From: CBDAMZ01 sp965197375
GTDB lineage: Bacteria > Acidobacteriota > Vicinamibacteria > Vicinamibacterales > UBA8438
Assembly: GCA_965197375.1 (NCBI GenBank)
Contig: CBDAMZ010000008.1
Location: forward strand, 248,001-312,000
Reading direction: 5' to 3'
Length of the DNA: 64,000 nucleotides
The position numbers were made by a program, and so were the translations under genes. The notes beneath the pieces are model-generated. The model did not search any database. It was given only the letters and a program-made list of their open reading frames with translations, and was not told where the DNA came from. Each line of letters starts with the position of its first letter. Positions within the stretch are counted from its first letter, which is position 1. Positions 43,689 to 53,049 of the stretch are shown here, one piece after another.

Positions 43689-44294
43689 TCAGGTGGCCTC
43701 TGGGGTCTTCCTGAGGTGTTCGTTCAGAAAGGTCCGCAACGCGCGAAACGCCTTACCCCGGTGACTGACGGCGGCCTTAGCCTCGGCGGAGACCTCGGCC
43801 AGCGTGCGGTCGTACGGTGGATAGAAAAAGATCGGATCGTAGCCGAAACCGCCGGTCCCTCGTGGTGCTCGGGAAATGTATCCTTCGATCATGCCAGAGG
43901 TCTCGAAAATTACCCGCGCACCGTCGGCGACGGCGAGCGCGCACACGAACCGAGCCGCGCTCGTAGGAGAACCGCGCGCTCGGAGCTTGGCATAGATCGT
44001 AGCGAACTTCTCTGCGTACGATTCGCCGTTGAACCGCGACGACAGCAGGCCCGGCGCGCCGTTGAGCGCGCCGATTTCGAGGCCAGAATCCTCGGCCACC
44101 GTCAAATCAGAAAAGTGCCTAGCGTAATGCAGTACCTTGAGGCGGGCGTTGTCTGCGAACGTCTGGCCAGTCTCCTCTGGCGTACTAATGCCCAATCGGC
44201 GATCCAGTATGTCGATCTGGATCGGCAAACCGGTCAGGATGGCCTGGATTTCAGTGATCTTGTGCGGATTGGTAGTTGCGAGGACAAGCTTCAT
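43689..44294 (-). CDS. rdgB: XTP/dITP diphosphatase (RdgB/HAM1)
   Basis: 201 residues. The nucleotide-binding start LVLATTNPHKITEI, the VAEDSGLEI motif and GTGGFGYDPIF are diagnostic. It removes deaminated purine triphosphates from the nucleotide pool. It is the last gene of a minus-strand run with amidase, GerMN and rph, a common order, and lies 36 bp after rph. Confidence 0.94.
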   Translation of the reverse strand: MKLVLATTNPHKITEIQAILTGLPIQIDILDRRLGISTPEETGQTFADNARLKVLHYARHFSDLTVAEDSGLEIGALNGAPGLLSSRFNGESYAEKFATIYAKLRARGSPTSAARFVCALAVADGARVIFETSGMIEGYISRAPRGTGGFGYDPIFFYPPYDRTLAEVSAEAKAAVSHRGKAFRALRTFLNEHLRKTPEAT

Positions 44295-44330
44295 ACTTCG
44301 ACAGGTTCAGGACTAACGGAGTCGAAGCGC

Positions 44331-45074
44331 TCAGACCGGACCTAGGTACTGTCCCACGATTGCACGCTGTAGTTCGACGAGCTGCTTAATTGCGGTATCT
44401 GCAAGTGCCAGGAGTTCTTGCAGGGCATCGAGGCCGAACGGCGCGCCCTCGGCCGTGCCTTGCACCTCGATGAAACGCCCATCCCCTGTTTTTACGACAT
44501 TCATGTCGACTGCTGCTTTGGAGTCCTCTTCGTAAGCAAGATCGGTCACGGCGCGGCCGTCGACGATGCCAACGCTGATCGCCGCGACGTAATCATCGAT
44601 CGGCAACCGCTTGATGACCCCATTCTCGCGTAGCTTGTTGAGCGCCAGCACCAGTGCCACGAAGCCGCCGGTGATCGACGCCGTTCGGGTGCCACCGTCC
44701 GCCTGGATGACATCGCAGTCGATCCAGATACTGCGCTCTCCTAGCTCGTCGAGACGCGTGACCGCCCGCAGCGAGCGACCGATCAATCGCTGGATTTCCT
44801 GGGTGCGCCCACCCACCCGGCCAGACGAGGCCTCCCTGGCCGAGCGCGTCGACGTCGAGCGTGGCAACATCCCGTACTCGGATGTCACCCACCCTTTTCC
44901 CGTCCCGCGACGGAAGGGCGGTACCCGATCCTCAACGCTCGCCGCACAGATAACCCGCGTCTGGCCTGCTTCGACTAAGACCGATCCTTCCGCGTGCATC
45001 AGATAGTTAGGGGTGAGCGTTGTGGGGCGTAGGTCAGCCTGGCGGCGCTGGTCGAATCGAACCGTGTCGGTCAT
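44331..45074 (-). CDS. rph: Ribonuclease PH
   Basis: 247 residues, full length. Motifs are RGTGKGWVTSEYGMLPRST, RTQEIQRLIGRSLRA and WIDCDVIQADGGTRTASI. It trims tRNA 3' ends with phosphate. It is followed by rdgB, a frequent pair, and lies 15 bp after the GerMN gene. Confidence 0.95.
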   Translation of the reverse strand: MTDTVRFDQRRQADLRPTTLTPNYLMHAEGSVLVEAGQTRVICAASVEDRVPPFRRGTGKGWVTSEYGMLPRSTSTRSAREASSGRVGGRTQEIQRLIGRSLRAVTRLDELGERSIWIDCDVIQADGGTRTASITGGFVALVLALNKLRENGVIKRLPIDDYVAAISVGIVDGRAVTDLAYEEDSKAAVDMNVVKTGDGRFIEVQGTAEGAPFGLDALQELLALADTAIKQLVELQRAIVGQYLGPV

Positions 45075-45089
45075 GGGTTGTGAGGGGCG

Positions 45090-45707
45090 CTACCCGTTGG
45101 CCGAGGCCTGGTCCTCGATCGCGGGTTCCACGACCCACTTCAGGTTTGGTCCCAGTGGCTGACGTAGATCGATGTGGCCCGCCAGGGTATCGACCTCCTG
45201 TCCCTCGACGAGGATTTGTACGGCTTTGATTTCTGGCACGTTGATCGTTAACGCGTTTACAAGGGCGTAGATAGTGAATAGCTCTTCAAGTGATCCGCCC
45301 GAGTGGGCCGTTGTAACCTCACGACTCAGGTCGACGAACGCATTGCCGTCCTCGGCGAGGTAAATTGCACGCAACTTGGAGCCTTCGGGGAACGGAGACG
45401 TCAAAGGGGTTGGTGGCTCGGCCAGCTGGTGCTCGGCGATCGTGCGCGCTCGCGCGAGCGTATCCTGGCCGGACGGAACATCGCGTTCCAGACCGACGAG
45501 CCCTAGACCGTCCTCCGCCAGGTAGAACAACGTGATCTTCGAGGGTGAGGGTCTCTTGGGCTGGTTGGTCGTTGCGAGCGCAGCCGCTGGAGCGCTGGTG
45601 ATCCCAGACCAGCGCTGCACCAGGGCGTACGCGAGCGATCCCACAACAAGGGCGACGAGGACAACACCGCCGCCGAATAGGAGATAGGGCCGGGCGATTC
45701 GGAACAT
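45090..45707 (-). CDS. GerMN domain envelope protein
   Basis: 205 residues with one N-terminal membrane helix (LLFGGGVVLVALVVGSLAYAL). The GerMN domain covers about 95-190 (RAIYLAEDGNAFVDLSREV to VQILVEGQEVDTL). GerMN proteins first became known from spore germination, but the domain occurs widely in non-sporulating bacteria and usually next to an AmiC-type amidase, as here. It probably works on the cell wall. Confidence 0.88.
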   Translation of the reverse strand: MFRIARPYLLFGGGVVLVALVVGSLAYALVQRWSGITSAPAAALATTNQPKRPSPSKITLFYLAEDGLGLVGLERDVPSGQDTLARARTIAEHQLAEPPTPLTSPFPEGSKLRAIYLAEDGNAFVDLSREVTTAHSGGSLEELFTIYALVNALTINVPEIKAVQILVEGQEVDTLAGHIDLRQPLGPNLKWVVEPAIEDQASANG

Positions 45708-45715
45708 GAGTTTCG

Positions 45716-47323
45716 TTAATTTCGCTGGTCTAGCCGCGATCCACTGGCGCCGGTCTTGACACCGCCGGACAGCGTGCGTTCAGCGCGCTCGAGATGATCC
45801 CGGAAGCGCACGATGCTGGTCACGAGCGCCTCAACCACGGCGTTTTGGAACGAAGCGTCGGCGAGCTGTTGCCTCTGATACGGATTGGAGATGTACCCCA
45901 TCTCTACCAGCACGGCAGGCATATTTGCGCCAACCAGGACGCGGAGAGGCGCTTGTTGGATAGCCCTCGGGCTCATGGGGACCTGCCGGCGGAGTTCGCC
46001 CTCGACAAATTCTGCCAGGCGGGCCGACTGTTCCAGATAACGCACTTGGGCCATCTCCCACAAGATGAGGTCGATCTCGCGCATGCCGCCTCTGAGCACC
46101 GGCAAGACCTGACTTTCACGTTCCGCCAGCGCACGTGCTTCTTCGCCGTACTCGTCGATGCTCAGGTAGAACACCTCGGCGCCAGACGCCGATTCATGCC
46201 TGGACGCGTTGGCGTGCAAGCTAATGAAGATGTCTGCTTTGTTATTGTTGGCGATGGCGGCTCGCTCATCGAGGTCGACGGTGTTGTCTCGGTTCCGCGT
46301 GAGGATGACGCGGATCCCGAGACGACGCTCGATGGCGTCGCGTAGCCGTTGAGCAACACTCAGCGTGATGTGTTTTTCGAGTATGCCCGTCGGGCCACGC
46401 GCGCCCGCTTCTGAACCGCCATGACCGGCGTCGACTACGATGGTCCGAATGGTTGGTAAGGCGGTGAAATCAGGGAGCGGATCGGTTGACGCCGATGTCG
46501 GCGGGTTGGCCGGAAGCGGATCCGAAGCGGCCGCCGTCGCGTCGGTCGTTTCGGCGCTTGAGGCCCTCACGTCAATGATCACTTGCAGGGAGTCATCCGG
46601 CCCAGGCAGGTTCGAAACGTTATACCCGCCAAACGACGGACCTAGCTCGACCGAGAGTCCTGGCAGGGAGTCGACCACGTGGATGTCTCCCAACAGGTTA
46701 CCGCGTGTGCGGGCGAGGCGGGAGACGTCTACGGCGTCGGCCTCGAATCTAATCAGCAGGCGGCCGGGTTCGCGCGAGACGACATATGCCGTGGGGGGCA
46801 TAATTTCTAGACTTAACTGCGCCGTTCGGCCGCGTGAGCGATAGCGCCCGATGATTCGCGGGACATGCACGTTACCCACTAACAACAACCGCGCGCGCTG
46901 GCGCAATTCGAGTTTCTCACCGTAGATTGGGGCCAGCGCACGATTGATGAAATCGAGCGGAACTAGCCAGCGTCCGCCTCGCCGGCTTGGCGCGGCCCCC
47001 AGCGACACCAACCGGCCGTTTACCGACACAAGTTGCTGGTTCGGTGTCAGGATGATGACCCGATCGTGATAGCTAACGGACAGCGTGCCGGCCCTGGAGT
47101 CCTCGTGCACGCCGAGTTGAAACCGCGCCGCTAGTTCATCCAGTGCGATCATCTCGCGCCCGCGACCGTCAACGGTGTCGAGCAACAGGCGGCCATCTGG
47201 GGAGATCAGCGTCAGGCTTCGCGACGCAGGCTGGGCAGACAGTAGTCGTACCGGGAGCGCCGCCACGAAGACCAAGGTAAGCACCAGGGGCGTGGCGATA
47301 GCACGCGCCGTGTGGTGTTCCAT
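45716..47323 (-). CDS. N-acetylmuramoyl-L-alanine amidase with AMIN domain
   Basis: 535 residues from the ATG at 47323, chosen because TAGGTGAG lies right before it; a GTG at 47335 is in frame. A signal peptide (LVLTLVFVAALPVRLLSAQ), a copper amine oxidase-like N-terminal domain (ALDELAARFQL), an AMIN domain (about 170-250) and a C-terminal Amidase_3 domain follow. Zinc and catalytic residues are in VDAGHGGSEAG, GILEKHITL, ISLHANAS and VLVEMGYISN. It cuts the stem peptide from peptidoglycan in the periplasm. It leads the run to GerMN, rph and rdgB. Confidence 0.92.
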   Translation of the reverse strand: MEHHTARAIATPLVLTLVFVAALPVRLLSAQPASRSLTLISPDGRLLLDTVDGRGREMIALDELAARFQLGVHEDSRAGTLSVSYHDRVIILTPNQQLVSVNGRLVSLGAAPSRRGGRWLVPLDFINRALAPIYGEKLELRQRARLLLVGNVHVPRIIGRYRSRGRTAQLSLEIMPPTAYVVSREPGRLLIRFEADAVDVSRLARTRGNLLGDIHVVDSLPGLSVELGPSFGGYNVSNLPGPDDSLQVIIDVRASSAETTDATAAASDPLPANPPTSASTDPLPDFTALPTIRTIVVDAGHGGSEAGARGPTGILEKHITLSVAQRLRDAIERRLGIRVILTRNRDNTVDLDERAAIANNNKADIFISLHANASRHESASGAEVFYLSIDEYGEEARALAERESQVLPVLRGGMREIDLILWEMAQVRYLEQSARLAEFVEGELRRQVPMSPRAIQQAPLRVLVGANMPAVLVEMGYISNPYQRQQLADASFQNAVVEALVTSIVRFRDHLERAERTLSGGVKTGASGSRLDQRN

Positions 47324-47346
47324 CAGACGACTCACCTAAGTTAAAG

Positions 47347-47378
47347 ATGATAGCACCCCGCCATCTGTCATGGGCGGG
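47347..47378 (-). promoter_or_regulatory. Hairpin and overlapping extended -10 box between the symporter and amidase genes
   Basis: CCCGCC (47357-47362) and GGCGGG (47373-47378) form a 6-bp stem just after the symporter stop. TGCTATCAT at 47355-47347 on the minus strand fits an extended -10 box for the amidase gene. Only 72 bp separate the two genes. The hairpin has no T-run, so termination is uncertain. Confidence 0.4.
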
Positions 47379-47395
47379 CTCCCTGTGCTCCAGTT

Positions 47396-48793
47396 TTAAC
47401 TGCCCCGCCGCATGATACGCAGCGTCGCTACGGCACAGCAACCGACGAGCGCGGCCGCGAGCCCGATCATGGCCGGCGTCAGTCCTGCGATCCCTTCGCC
47501 CGCCGTCGAAATCTGGACGACGCCCATGAGCGCTACCCCGGCAGTGATTGCCCCGAGCGCTTCGGGGGTCGCCACGCGCCGCACATAGAGCCCCGCCAGC
47601 ACGGGGATGAACAGGCTTACGGTGAGCAGGGTGTAGAACACTTCCAGCGCTTCGACGATCGACTCGGAAACGATCGCCAACCCGGTACCAAGTGCCCCCC
47701 CAACGATCGCCGCGCCTCTGGCGACGCGGAGGACTTGTACATCGGTGGCTTCAGGATGGACAAACCGCCGATACAGGTCCTGCGAGAGGGAAGTGGCCAA
47801 CATGAACAGGATCGCGTCGGACGAGCTTACCTCGGCAGAAAACAGCGCAGCGAGTCCGAGCGCTCCGACGAGCGGTGGCAGAGTGTCCATCAGGAGTGTC
47901 GGCAGCGCCAGGTCCTGATCGGGGAGCGACGGATAGACCGAGCGCGCGATCATGCCGAACAGCGGAGGCACAGCTGCGAAAATTAAGAGCATAACCGCGT
48001 TAAGGCCGACCCCGAAGCGAACCGTACGGTCGTCCTTCGCCCCGTAGACCTTCTGCAGAAGACCTGGTGAAATAATGAACGCAGGCCCTAGCATTGCCAG
48101 ATAGAACCAGCCGGAGTTCCCGCCCGCCCACACGTTCCAGTAGCGATCGAGTCCGTGCGTGGCCGCGACAACGTGGCTCCATCCGCCCACTGCACCGAGG
48201 GCGATCGGCAACGCCACGAGGAAGCCGGTAATTAGCACGGCAAGCTGGAGGACGTTGATCCACGCGGCTGTCAGTAGACCACCCGCCGTGAAGTAGACGG
48301 TCACGACGAGACCGCCGATCACACAGCCGACCCACGGGTCGACCCCAGCCACAACGTTCAGGATCCAACCGATGGCAATCAACTGGGCGGCAAGGATGGC
48401 GATCGTACCAAGCCATAACAACGCGGCGATTATCGCCCGCACGCTCTGGCCGTAGCGATACTCTAGGAAATCACCCACGGTGTGGAACCCGCGTTCGGCG
48501 GCGACACGGCGAATCCTGGGTCCGACCCAGACTGCGAGGAAGATCGACCCCACGCCGGCCGAACCGACCCACCACCAGGCGCTCAGCCCGTCTCGGTAGC
48601 CCAGCCCGGCGGCCCCGACCGTCGACCCGGCACCGATGTTGGCCGCGAGCATCGTAGAAAACAGCAGGAACGGTCCGAGGCGGCGCCCGGCGACAAAGAA
48701 ATCTGGCGATCGACGCGCGCGCCTCCCGATCCACAAGCCGAGACCCATAAGCACGGCTGCGTAGAACAGGAGGACTGTCAGGTACAAGTTCAC
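47396..48793 (-). CDS. Sodium:solute symporter (SSS family)
   Basis: 465 residues with a GTG start and about 13 hydrophobic helices. SSS traits are GLWIGRRARRSPDFFVAGRRLG, MLAANIGAGSTVGAAGLGYRDG and SSDAILFMLATSLSQDLYRRF. It takes up an unknown solute with sodium in the inner membrane. It is divergent from the OPT transporter with about 130 bp between starts. Confidence 0.9.
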   Translation of the reverse strand: MNLYLTVLLFYAAVLMGLGLWIGRRARRSPDFFVAGRRLGPFLLFSTMLAANIGAGSTVGAAGLGYRDGLSAWWWVGSAGVGSIFLAVWVGPRIRRVAAERGFHTVGDFLEYRYGQSVRAIIAALLWLGTIAILAAQLIAIGWILNVVAGVDPWVGCVIGGLVVTVYFTAGGLLTAAWINVLQLAVLITGFLVALPIALGAVGGWSHVVAATHGLDRYWNVWAGGNSGWFYLAMLGPAFIISPGLLQKVYGAKDDRTVRFGVGLNAVMLLIFAAVPPLFGMIARSVYPSLPDQDLALPTLLMDTLPPLVGALGLAALFSAEVSSSDAILFMLATSLSQDLYRRFVHPEATDVQVLRVARGAAIVGGALGTGLAIVSESIVEALEVFYTLLTVSLFIPVLAGLYVRRVATPEALGAITAGVALMGVVQISTAGEGIAGLTPAMIGLAAALVGCCAVATLRIMRRGS

Positions 48794-48920
48794 CTGCTTG
48801 CTCTCACGGTATGATGACTGCCTAGCTCTGATATTACCTGAGAGCTCTCCCGAGCGTTGCAGCGCAACTGCCGCAGGCTACTTTCGAGACACGGTAGCGA
48901 GTAGGCACAATCGACGCCAA

Positions 48921-50942
48921 GTGGCTAACGACCGTACCATCCCTATCCCGCCAACTGGCGATGCTGACCGCTCCGATGCTACGAAGTCGAGCGGCGACGC
49001 GATCCCGACGCCGCATGTCTCGCCCACTGAGTCGCAGGCGGAAGCCACGCTGAAGGCGGTAACAGCTGGAATCCTCTTCGGGATTCTGTTCGGGGCGGCC
49101 AATGCGTACTTGGGACTCCGGGTAGGACTAACCATTTCAACGTCGATCCCGGTAGCAGTAATGACCGCGGCGCTGTTTCGAGCGCTAAGGGCCGGGGGCG
49201 TGCAGAGCAGCATCCTGGAAGCAAACATGTCGCAGACGGTGGGCTCGGCCTCGAGCTCTGTCGCCAGTGGGGTGATCTTCACGCTGCCTGCACTCTTCCT
49301 TTGGGGTGTCGACACTAACTTCTTGCAAATAACCACCCTGGCCATGAGCGGTGGGCTCCTCGGTGTCTTATTTATGGTCCCGCTCCGGCCGTATCTGATT
49401 GTGCGGGAGCACTCGAACCTGCCCTATCCCGAGGGAACCGCTTGTGCGGAAGTGCTGAAGGCCAGCCAGGTCGGCGGTGCCCGAGCCCGGAACGTGTTCT
49501 TGGGCCTGGGCTTCGGCGCGCTTTTCAAGGGGATCACGGGCTGGATTCGGGCCGTGCCTGATGAGCTCCAAGTCTCCATTCCATTCCTGAAGAAGGGCCA
49601 GTTGGGAAGTGCAGTGAGTGCCGCGCTGTTCGGTGTTGGCTACATCCTCGGCCCTCGAATTTCCACGATCATGGTGGGTGGCGGGCTGCTCTCCTGGCTG
49701 GTCCTTATCCCGGTGATTGCGTGGTGGGGTGAGGGCCACGTTGAACCGTTGTACCCGGAGACAATGCTGACCATCGCCGAGATGTCGCCGAGCCTTCTCT
49801 GGACCCGCTACGTCCGCTATATCGGGGCTGGCGCGGTCGCGACCGGTGGGCTGATTACGCTAATTCGGAGCATCCCCACCATGATCGAGAGTTTCCGCAT
49901 CGGCTCACGGCAGATTCGGAAACGGCTCACGGCTGGCGGCGCGCGGACCACCGTCCTTCGCACCGAGCGCGATCTTTCGCTTCGTACCATCGGGATCGGT
50001 GTGAGCGCGATCTTCGCCGCGCTCACGCTCGCGCCCCAGGCGTTCAGTAGCATCGAAGTCGCAGCCGGGCGTGCCGTTGCGGCGCTACTCGTGGTCGTCT
50101 TCGCATTTTTCTTTGTGACTGTTAGCGCCAGGATCGTGGGGCTCGTCGGCGTGACGTCGAATCCCACCAGCGGGATAACTATTGCCACGCTACTCGGCAC
50201 TGCCTCTCTGTTTCTACTCCTTGGCTGGACCGATGATGCCGGCAAGGCGGCTGCGCTGACGGTCGGCGCCGTTGTTGCTGTCGCCGCGTCCATTGCGGGT
50301 GACACATCGCAGGATCTGAAAACCGGGTTCTTGTTGGGGGCGACACCCAGGCGGCAGCAGCTAGGCGAACTCGTGGGTGTGTTGACGTCCGCGGCCTTTG
50401 TGGCGCTCACGGTGCTGCTCCTGGCCCGAGCGTATGGCTTTGGGGGTACAGAGCTGCCCGCGCCCCAAGCCATGCTCATGAGGCTTGTCATCGACGGTGT
50501 AATCGGCCAGTCGCTGCCGTGGAGGCTCGTCGCGATCGGGGCCGGGCTCGCCTTGATTGCCGAACGGCTACGAATTCCGTCTTTACCGTTTGCCGTCGGC
50601 GTCTATCTCCCTATCTCGACCATGTTTCCCGTCTTCCTCGGCGGACTGCTCCGCATGCTTCTCGAGCGAACGTCCGTAACGAATGCGGAGCGGGACACCA
50701 GGCGCGACAGGGGCATCCTTTTCGGTTCGGGCCTCGTCGGCGGCGAGGGTCTTGTCGGGGTCGTGATTGCTGGAGCTGCTGGCTATGCGGTCTCTCGAGG
50801 GAAGGAGCCCTGGAGCTTAGGTGACGAATGGGCCGGCGCGGCGGCGGAATGGCTCGCCCTCGCGCTGTTCGTGGCGTTGATCTTCTTTTTCTGGCGAATC
50901 GCCGTCTCGCGTCCCGACGCGTCCCATCACGACATTTCGTAA
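48921..50942 (+). CDS. Oligopeptide transporter, OPT family
   Basis: 673 residues from the GTG at 48921. No ATG exists between the frame start and the first membrane helix, so GTG or TTG is needed; the frame is open from a TTG at 48798. It has about 15-16 membrane helices and OPT motifs (GILFGILFGAANAYLGLRVG, PYPEGTACAEVL, GDTSQDLKTGFLLGA). It probably imports oligopeptides or metal-chelate peptides with protons. Together with the secreted peptidases nearby it suggests peptide feeding. Confidence 0.9.
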   Translation: MANDRTIPIPPTGDADRSDATKSSGDAIPTPHVSPTESQAEATLKAVTAGILFGILFGAANAYLGLRVGLTISTSIPVAVMTAALFRALRAGGVQSSILEANMSQTVGSASSSVASGVIFTLPALFLWGVDTNFLQITTLAMSGGLLGVLFMVPLRPYLIVREHSNLPYPEGTACAEVLKASQVGGARARNVFLGLGFGALFKGITGWIRAVPDELQVSIPFLKKGQLGSAVSAALFGVGYILGPRISTIMVGGGLLSWLVLIPVIAWWGEGHVEPLYPETMLTIAEMSPSLLWTRYVRYIGAGAVATGGLITLIRSIPTMIESFRIGSRQIRKRLTAGGARTTVLRTERDLSLRTIGIGVSAIFAALTLAPQAFSSIEVAAGRAVAALLVVVFAFFFVTVSARIVGLVGVTSNPTSGITIATLLGTASLFLLLGWTDDAGKAAALTVGAVVAVAASIAGDTSQDLKTGFLLGATPRRQQLGELVGVLTSAAFVALTVLLLARAYGFGGTELPAPQAMLMRLVIDGVIGQSLPWRLVAIGAGLALIAERLRIPSLPFAVGVYLPISTMFPVFLGGLLRMLLERTSVTNAERDTRRDRGILFGSGLVGGEGLVGVVIAGAAGYAVSRGKEPWSLGDEWAGAAAEWLALALFVALIFFFWRIAVSRPDASHHDIS

Positions 50943-50973
50943 CGTTTAGCGACCACTTAGAGGGAGTCTTCTG

Positions 50974-51882
50974 ATGATAATCCGGACACTGAACATCGTC
51001 GTGGCATGGGGACTTATTACTGGCGTGTTGCTAGTCGGCCGCGCGAGTGGGCGCGCTCCCGTACAGACGCCCGACTACGAACAGACCGCGGCCAGTCAAG
51101 ATGAACTAGCCCGGTCGCCTCGATATATGGAATACGTTGCTTATGCCGACGACACAGGTGGCTCGGTCACGTCGTTTCTGGTCTATCCGGAATCGAACCG
51201 AGCCGCCGACTCGGTGGTGATCGCGTTCACCGGATGGGCTATGACCACATGGATTCAGGTCATTGCCGACCGGTTGGCACGCGATGGCTTCGCCACGATC
51301 GTGCCGGACATGCTCTCCGGCCATGGGCCTGGTGGTGGTAACAGCGACAGCTTCGGGAGCAAAGTCAGGCACCGCGAAGGTTACCCAGGTCGCTTCGATG
51401 AAGCCGACGACGTTCGCCGCGCGATGGGCAGTCTCGACGAAGAAGAGGTCCAGGGCCGGCTTACGGCGTCGGTCCGTTACATGCGTGCCCTTCCCGCGAC
51501 TACCGACACGGTGAGCGTCGTCGGGTTTTGCTGGGGCGGGACTCGGGCACTTGAGTTCGCCACCAGTGAACCGTCGCTGAAAGCCGCCTTCGTCTTCTAC
51601 GGCAGTCCACCCGCCAAGGCAGCCGTGGCCAACATCGCTTGTCCGGTGTACGGCTTCTACGGCGAAAACGATTTCCGCGTAAACGTGACCATCGAGAAGA
51701 CGAAGATTGCGATGGCGGCCGCCGGAAAGTTCTACGAGCCGATCGTCTATGAAGGCGTTGGGCACGGCTTCGTGCAGGCCGGAACCGGCGATCGCGTGAT
51801 CCTTGACTCGCAAGGTGCTGACGCAGCTGTGCAGCAGGCCCGGGAGGCCTGGGATCGGCTCATCACCCTTCTCCGGCGGTGA
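50974..51882 (+). CDS. Secreted dienelactone hydrolase-like protein
   Basis: 302 residues with a signal peptide (TLNIVVAWGLITGVLLVG). The nucleophile elbow GFCWGG holds Cys186, as in dienelactone hydrolases. Asp in YGENDFR and His in GVGHGF complete the triad. The export signal is unusual compared with the cytoplasmic enzymes of chlorocatechol breakdown, so the substrate is open. It follows the OPT gene by 31 bp on the same strand. Confidence 0.87.
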   Translation: MIIRTLNIVVAWGLITGVLLVGRASGRAPVQTPDYEQTAASQDELARSPRYMEYVAYADDTGGSVTSFLVYPESNRAADSVVIAFTGWAMTTWIQVIADRLARDGFATIVPDMLSGHGPGGGNSDSFGSKVRHREGYPGRFDEADDVRRAMGSLDEEEVQGRLTASVRYMRALPATTDTVSVVGFCWGGTRALEFATSEPSLKAAFVFYGSPPAKAAVANIACPVYGFYGENDFRVNVTIEKTKIAMAAAGKFYEPIVYEGVGHGFVQAGTGDRVILDSQGADAAVQQAREAWDRLITLLRR

Positions 51883-52056
51883 CGCGCGAGGCGTGGAGCG
51901 GTTCCGCATAGTACTGATTTTCAGCTCTTCTTCTTTCGGCTCGACTGTGGGGCCAATGGTGTCCTTCTCGAGGGCCCAGGCTGTCAGATGTGAAGACGGC
52001 TTGTTCGGCACAGGTTAGCAGGCATAGCGGCACTCGTTGCATCCCTGCCGAACATC

Positions 52057-52584
52057 TCATGCTGCTTTACGCGGTAGGCGAAGGATCCGTGCGGTCACGC
52101 CGATGCCAACGGCGAACTTCAGCAGCTCGAGGCCGGTATAGGTGGCGTGGAGCATTCCAAATGTGCTTAGGCTTGGTGGCGGCGGCTCACGTGGTACGAA
52201 GTCGAGGTTTCGACCGGCCGTGACGATCTGTGGGGCCACCGAAGTCGTCAGGAATACGACCACAACCAACATCCCGACGATCAGCCACTTCAATCTTGAT
52301 GCTTCAGGAATACCGACCACTAGCCACAGCACGGTCGCCCCAATTACAAACTGAGACAGGTTCCAGAGTCGAAAGAAGAGTCTGTTCAGTTCAGACGCCA
52401 GATATCGGAGGAAGTCTCTGGCTTCGTCTGGGCCAATTTGGTCGACCAGGTGGGAGAAGGTCGCGTTGGTCCGACTCGCCAGCAGCCGATCGACCGTATA
52501 GAAATCCTGTACCGCAACGATGCTCACGCAGACCGTTCCCATCAACCAGATGTCCATACACAGCGCCGCGGCTTCCCGTCTCAT
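52057..52584 (-). CDS. Membrane protein of unknown function (four helices)
   Basis: 175 residues. Hydrophobic segments lie near 10-28, 75-93, 100-118 and 150-168. The conserved-looking NATFSHLVDQIGPDEARDFLRYLASELNRLFFRLW lies between the first two. A good AGGAGG precedes the ATG at 52584. The topology recalls the DUF4149 group, but I cannot confirm that. It is a single gene. Confidence 0.7.
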   Translation of the reverse strand: MRREAAALCMDIWLMGTVCVSIVAVQDFYTVDRLLASRTNATFSHLVDQIGPDEARDFLRYLASELNRLFFRLWNLSQFVIGATVLWLVVGIPEASRLKWLIVGMLVVVVFLTTSVAPQIVTAGRNLDFVPREPPPPSLSTFGMLHATYTGLELLKFAVGIGVTARILRLPRKAA

Positions 52585-52744
52585 CGTGTCTTTGACCTCC
52601 TCGCTGCAGTGGGTTGACCCTAACGCAAGCCATGAAACCGAGGAAAATTAGCGTTGGCCATGTGAAGTTACGCGCGCTCTCGAAGGCCATGGCCGCAAGG
52701 CAGGCGTCCGTTGTGAGGGCCGAGCATTCTGCGAGAGATCCGCG

Positions 52745-53014
52745 CTATCGATCGCCGCGCTTTTTCACCGCGACGCTCGGATGATGTCCGTGTCGCTCTA
52801 GACGCCCAGTGCCGATTCTGGCACTCCCCGTTTCTGTGTAAGAACCTTCGCCAACGATCTCAAGCTCGCCGTCGCTGAGAAGCTTCTTTAGCGACGCCAG
52901 TTCCTCATCGCCCGTGGCGATCTGACCTTCCTTGCCTGGCCCCAAATGGAGCACCTTGCCTTGCGATAGCTGCACCTTGAGAGGTCGACGGGTCTTGTTG
53001 AGCACGTTCTTCAC
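52745..53014 (-). CDS. Small hypothetical protein
   Basis: 89 residues with a GTG start and AAGGAG before it. It has the short beta-rich start NKTRRPLKVQLSQGKVLHLGPGKEGQI, then an acidic helix (EELASLKKLL). The C-terminus is basic. It has no signal or membrane segment and I do not recognise it. It might be a small structural or nucleic-acid protein. Confidence 0.65.
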   Translation of the reverse strand: MKNVLNKTRRPLKVQLSQGKVLHLGPGKEGQIATGDEELASLKKLLSDGELEIVGEGSYTETGSARIGTGRLERHGHHPSVAVKKRGDR

Positions 53015-53049
53015 GGAATCACTAACTCCTTGAATTGTGAGATGGGCCG

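Noticed and set aside
45090..45707. GerMN protein as sign of a spore former
   Set aside because: The domain is common in non-sporulating bacteria next to AmiC-type amidases, and no other spore gene is present.
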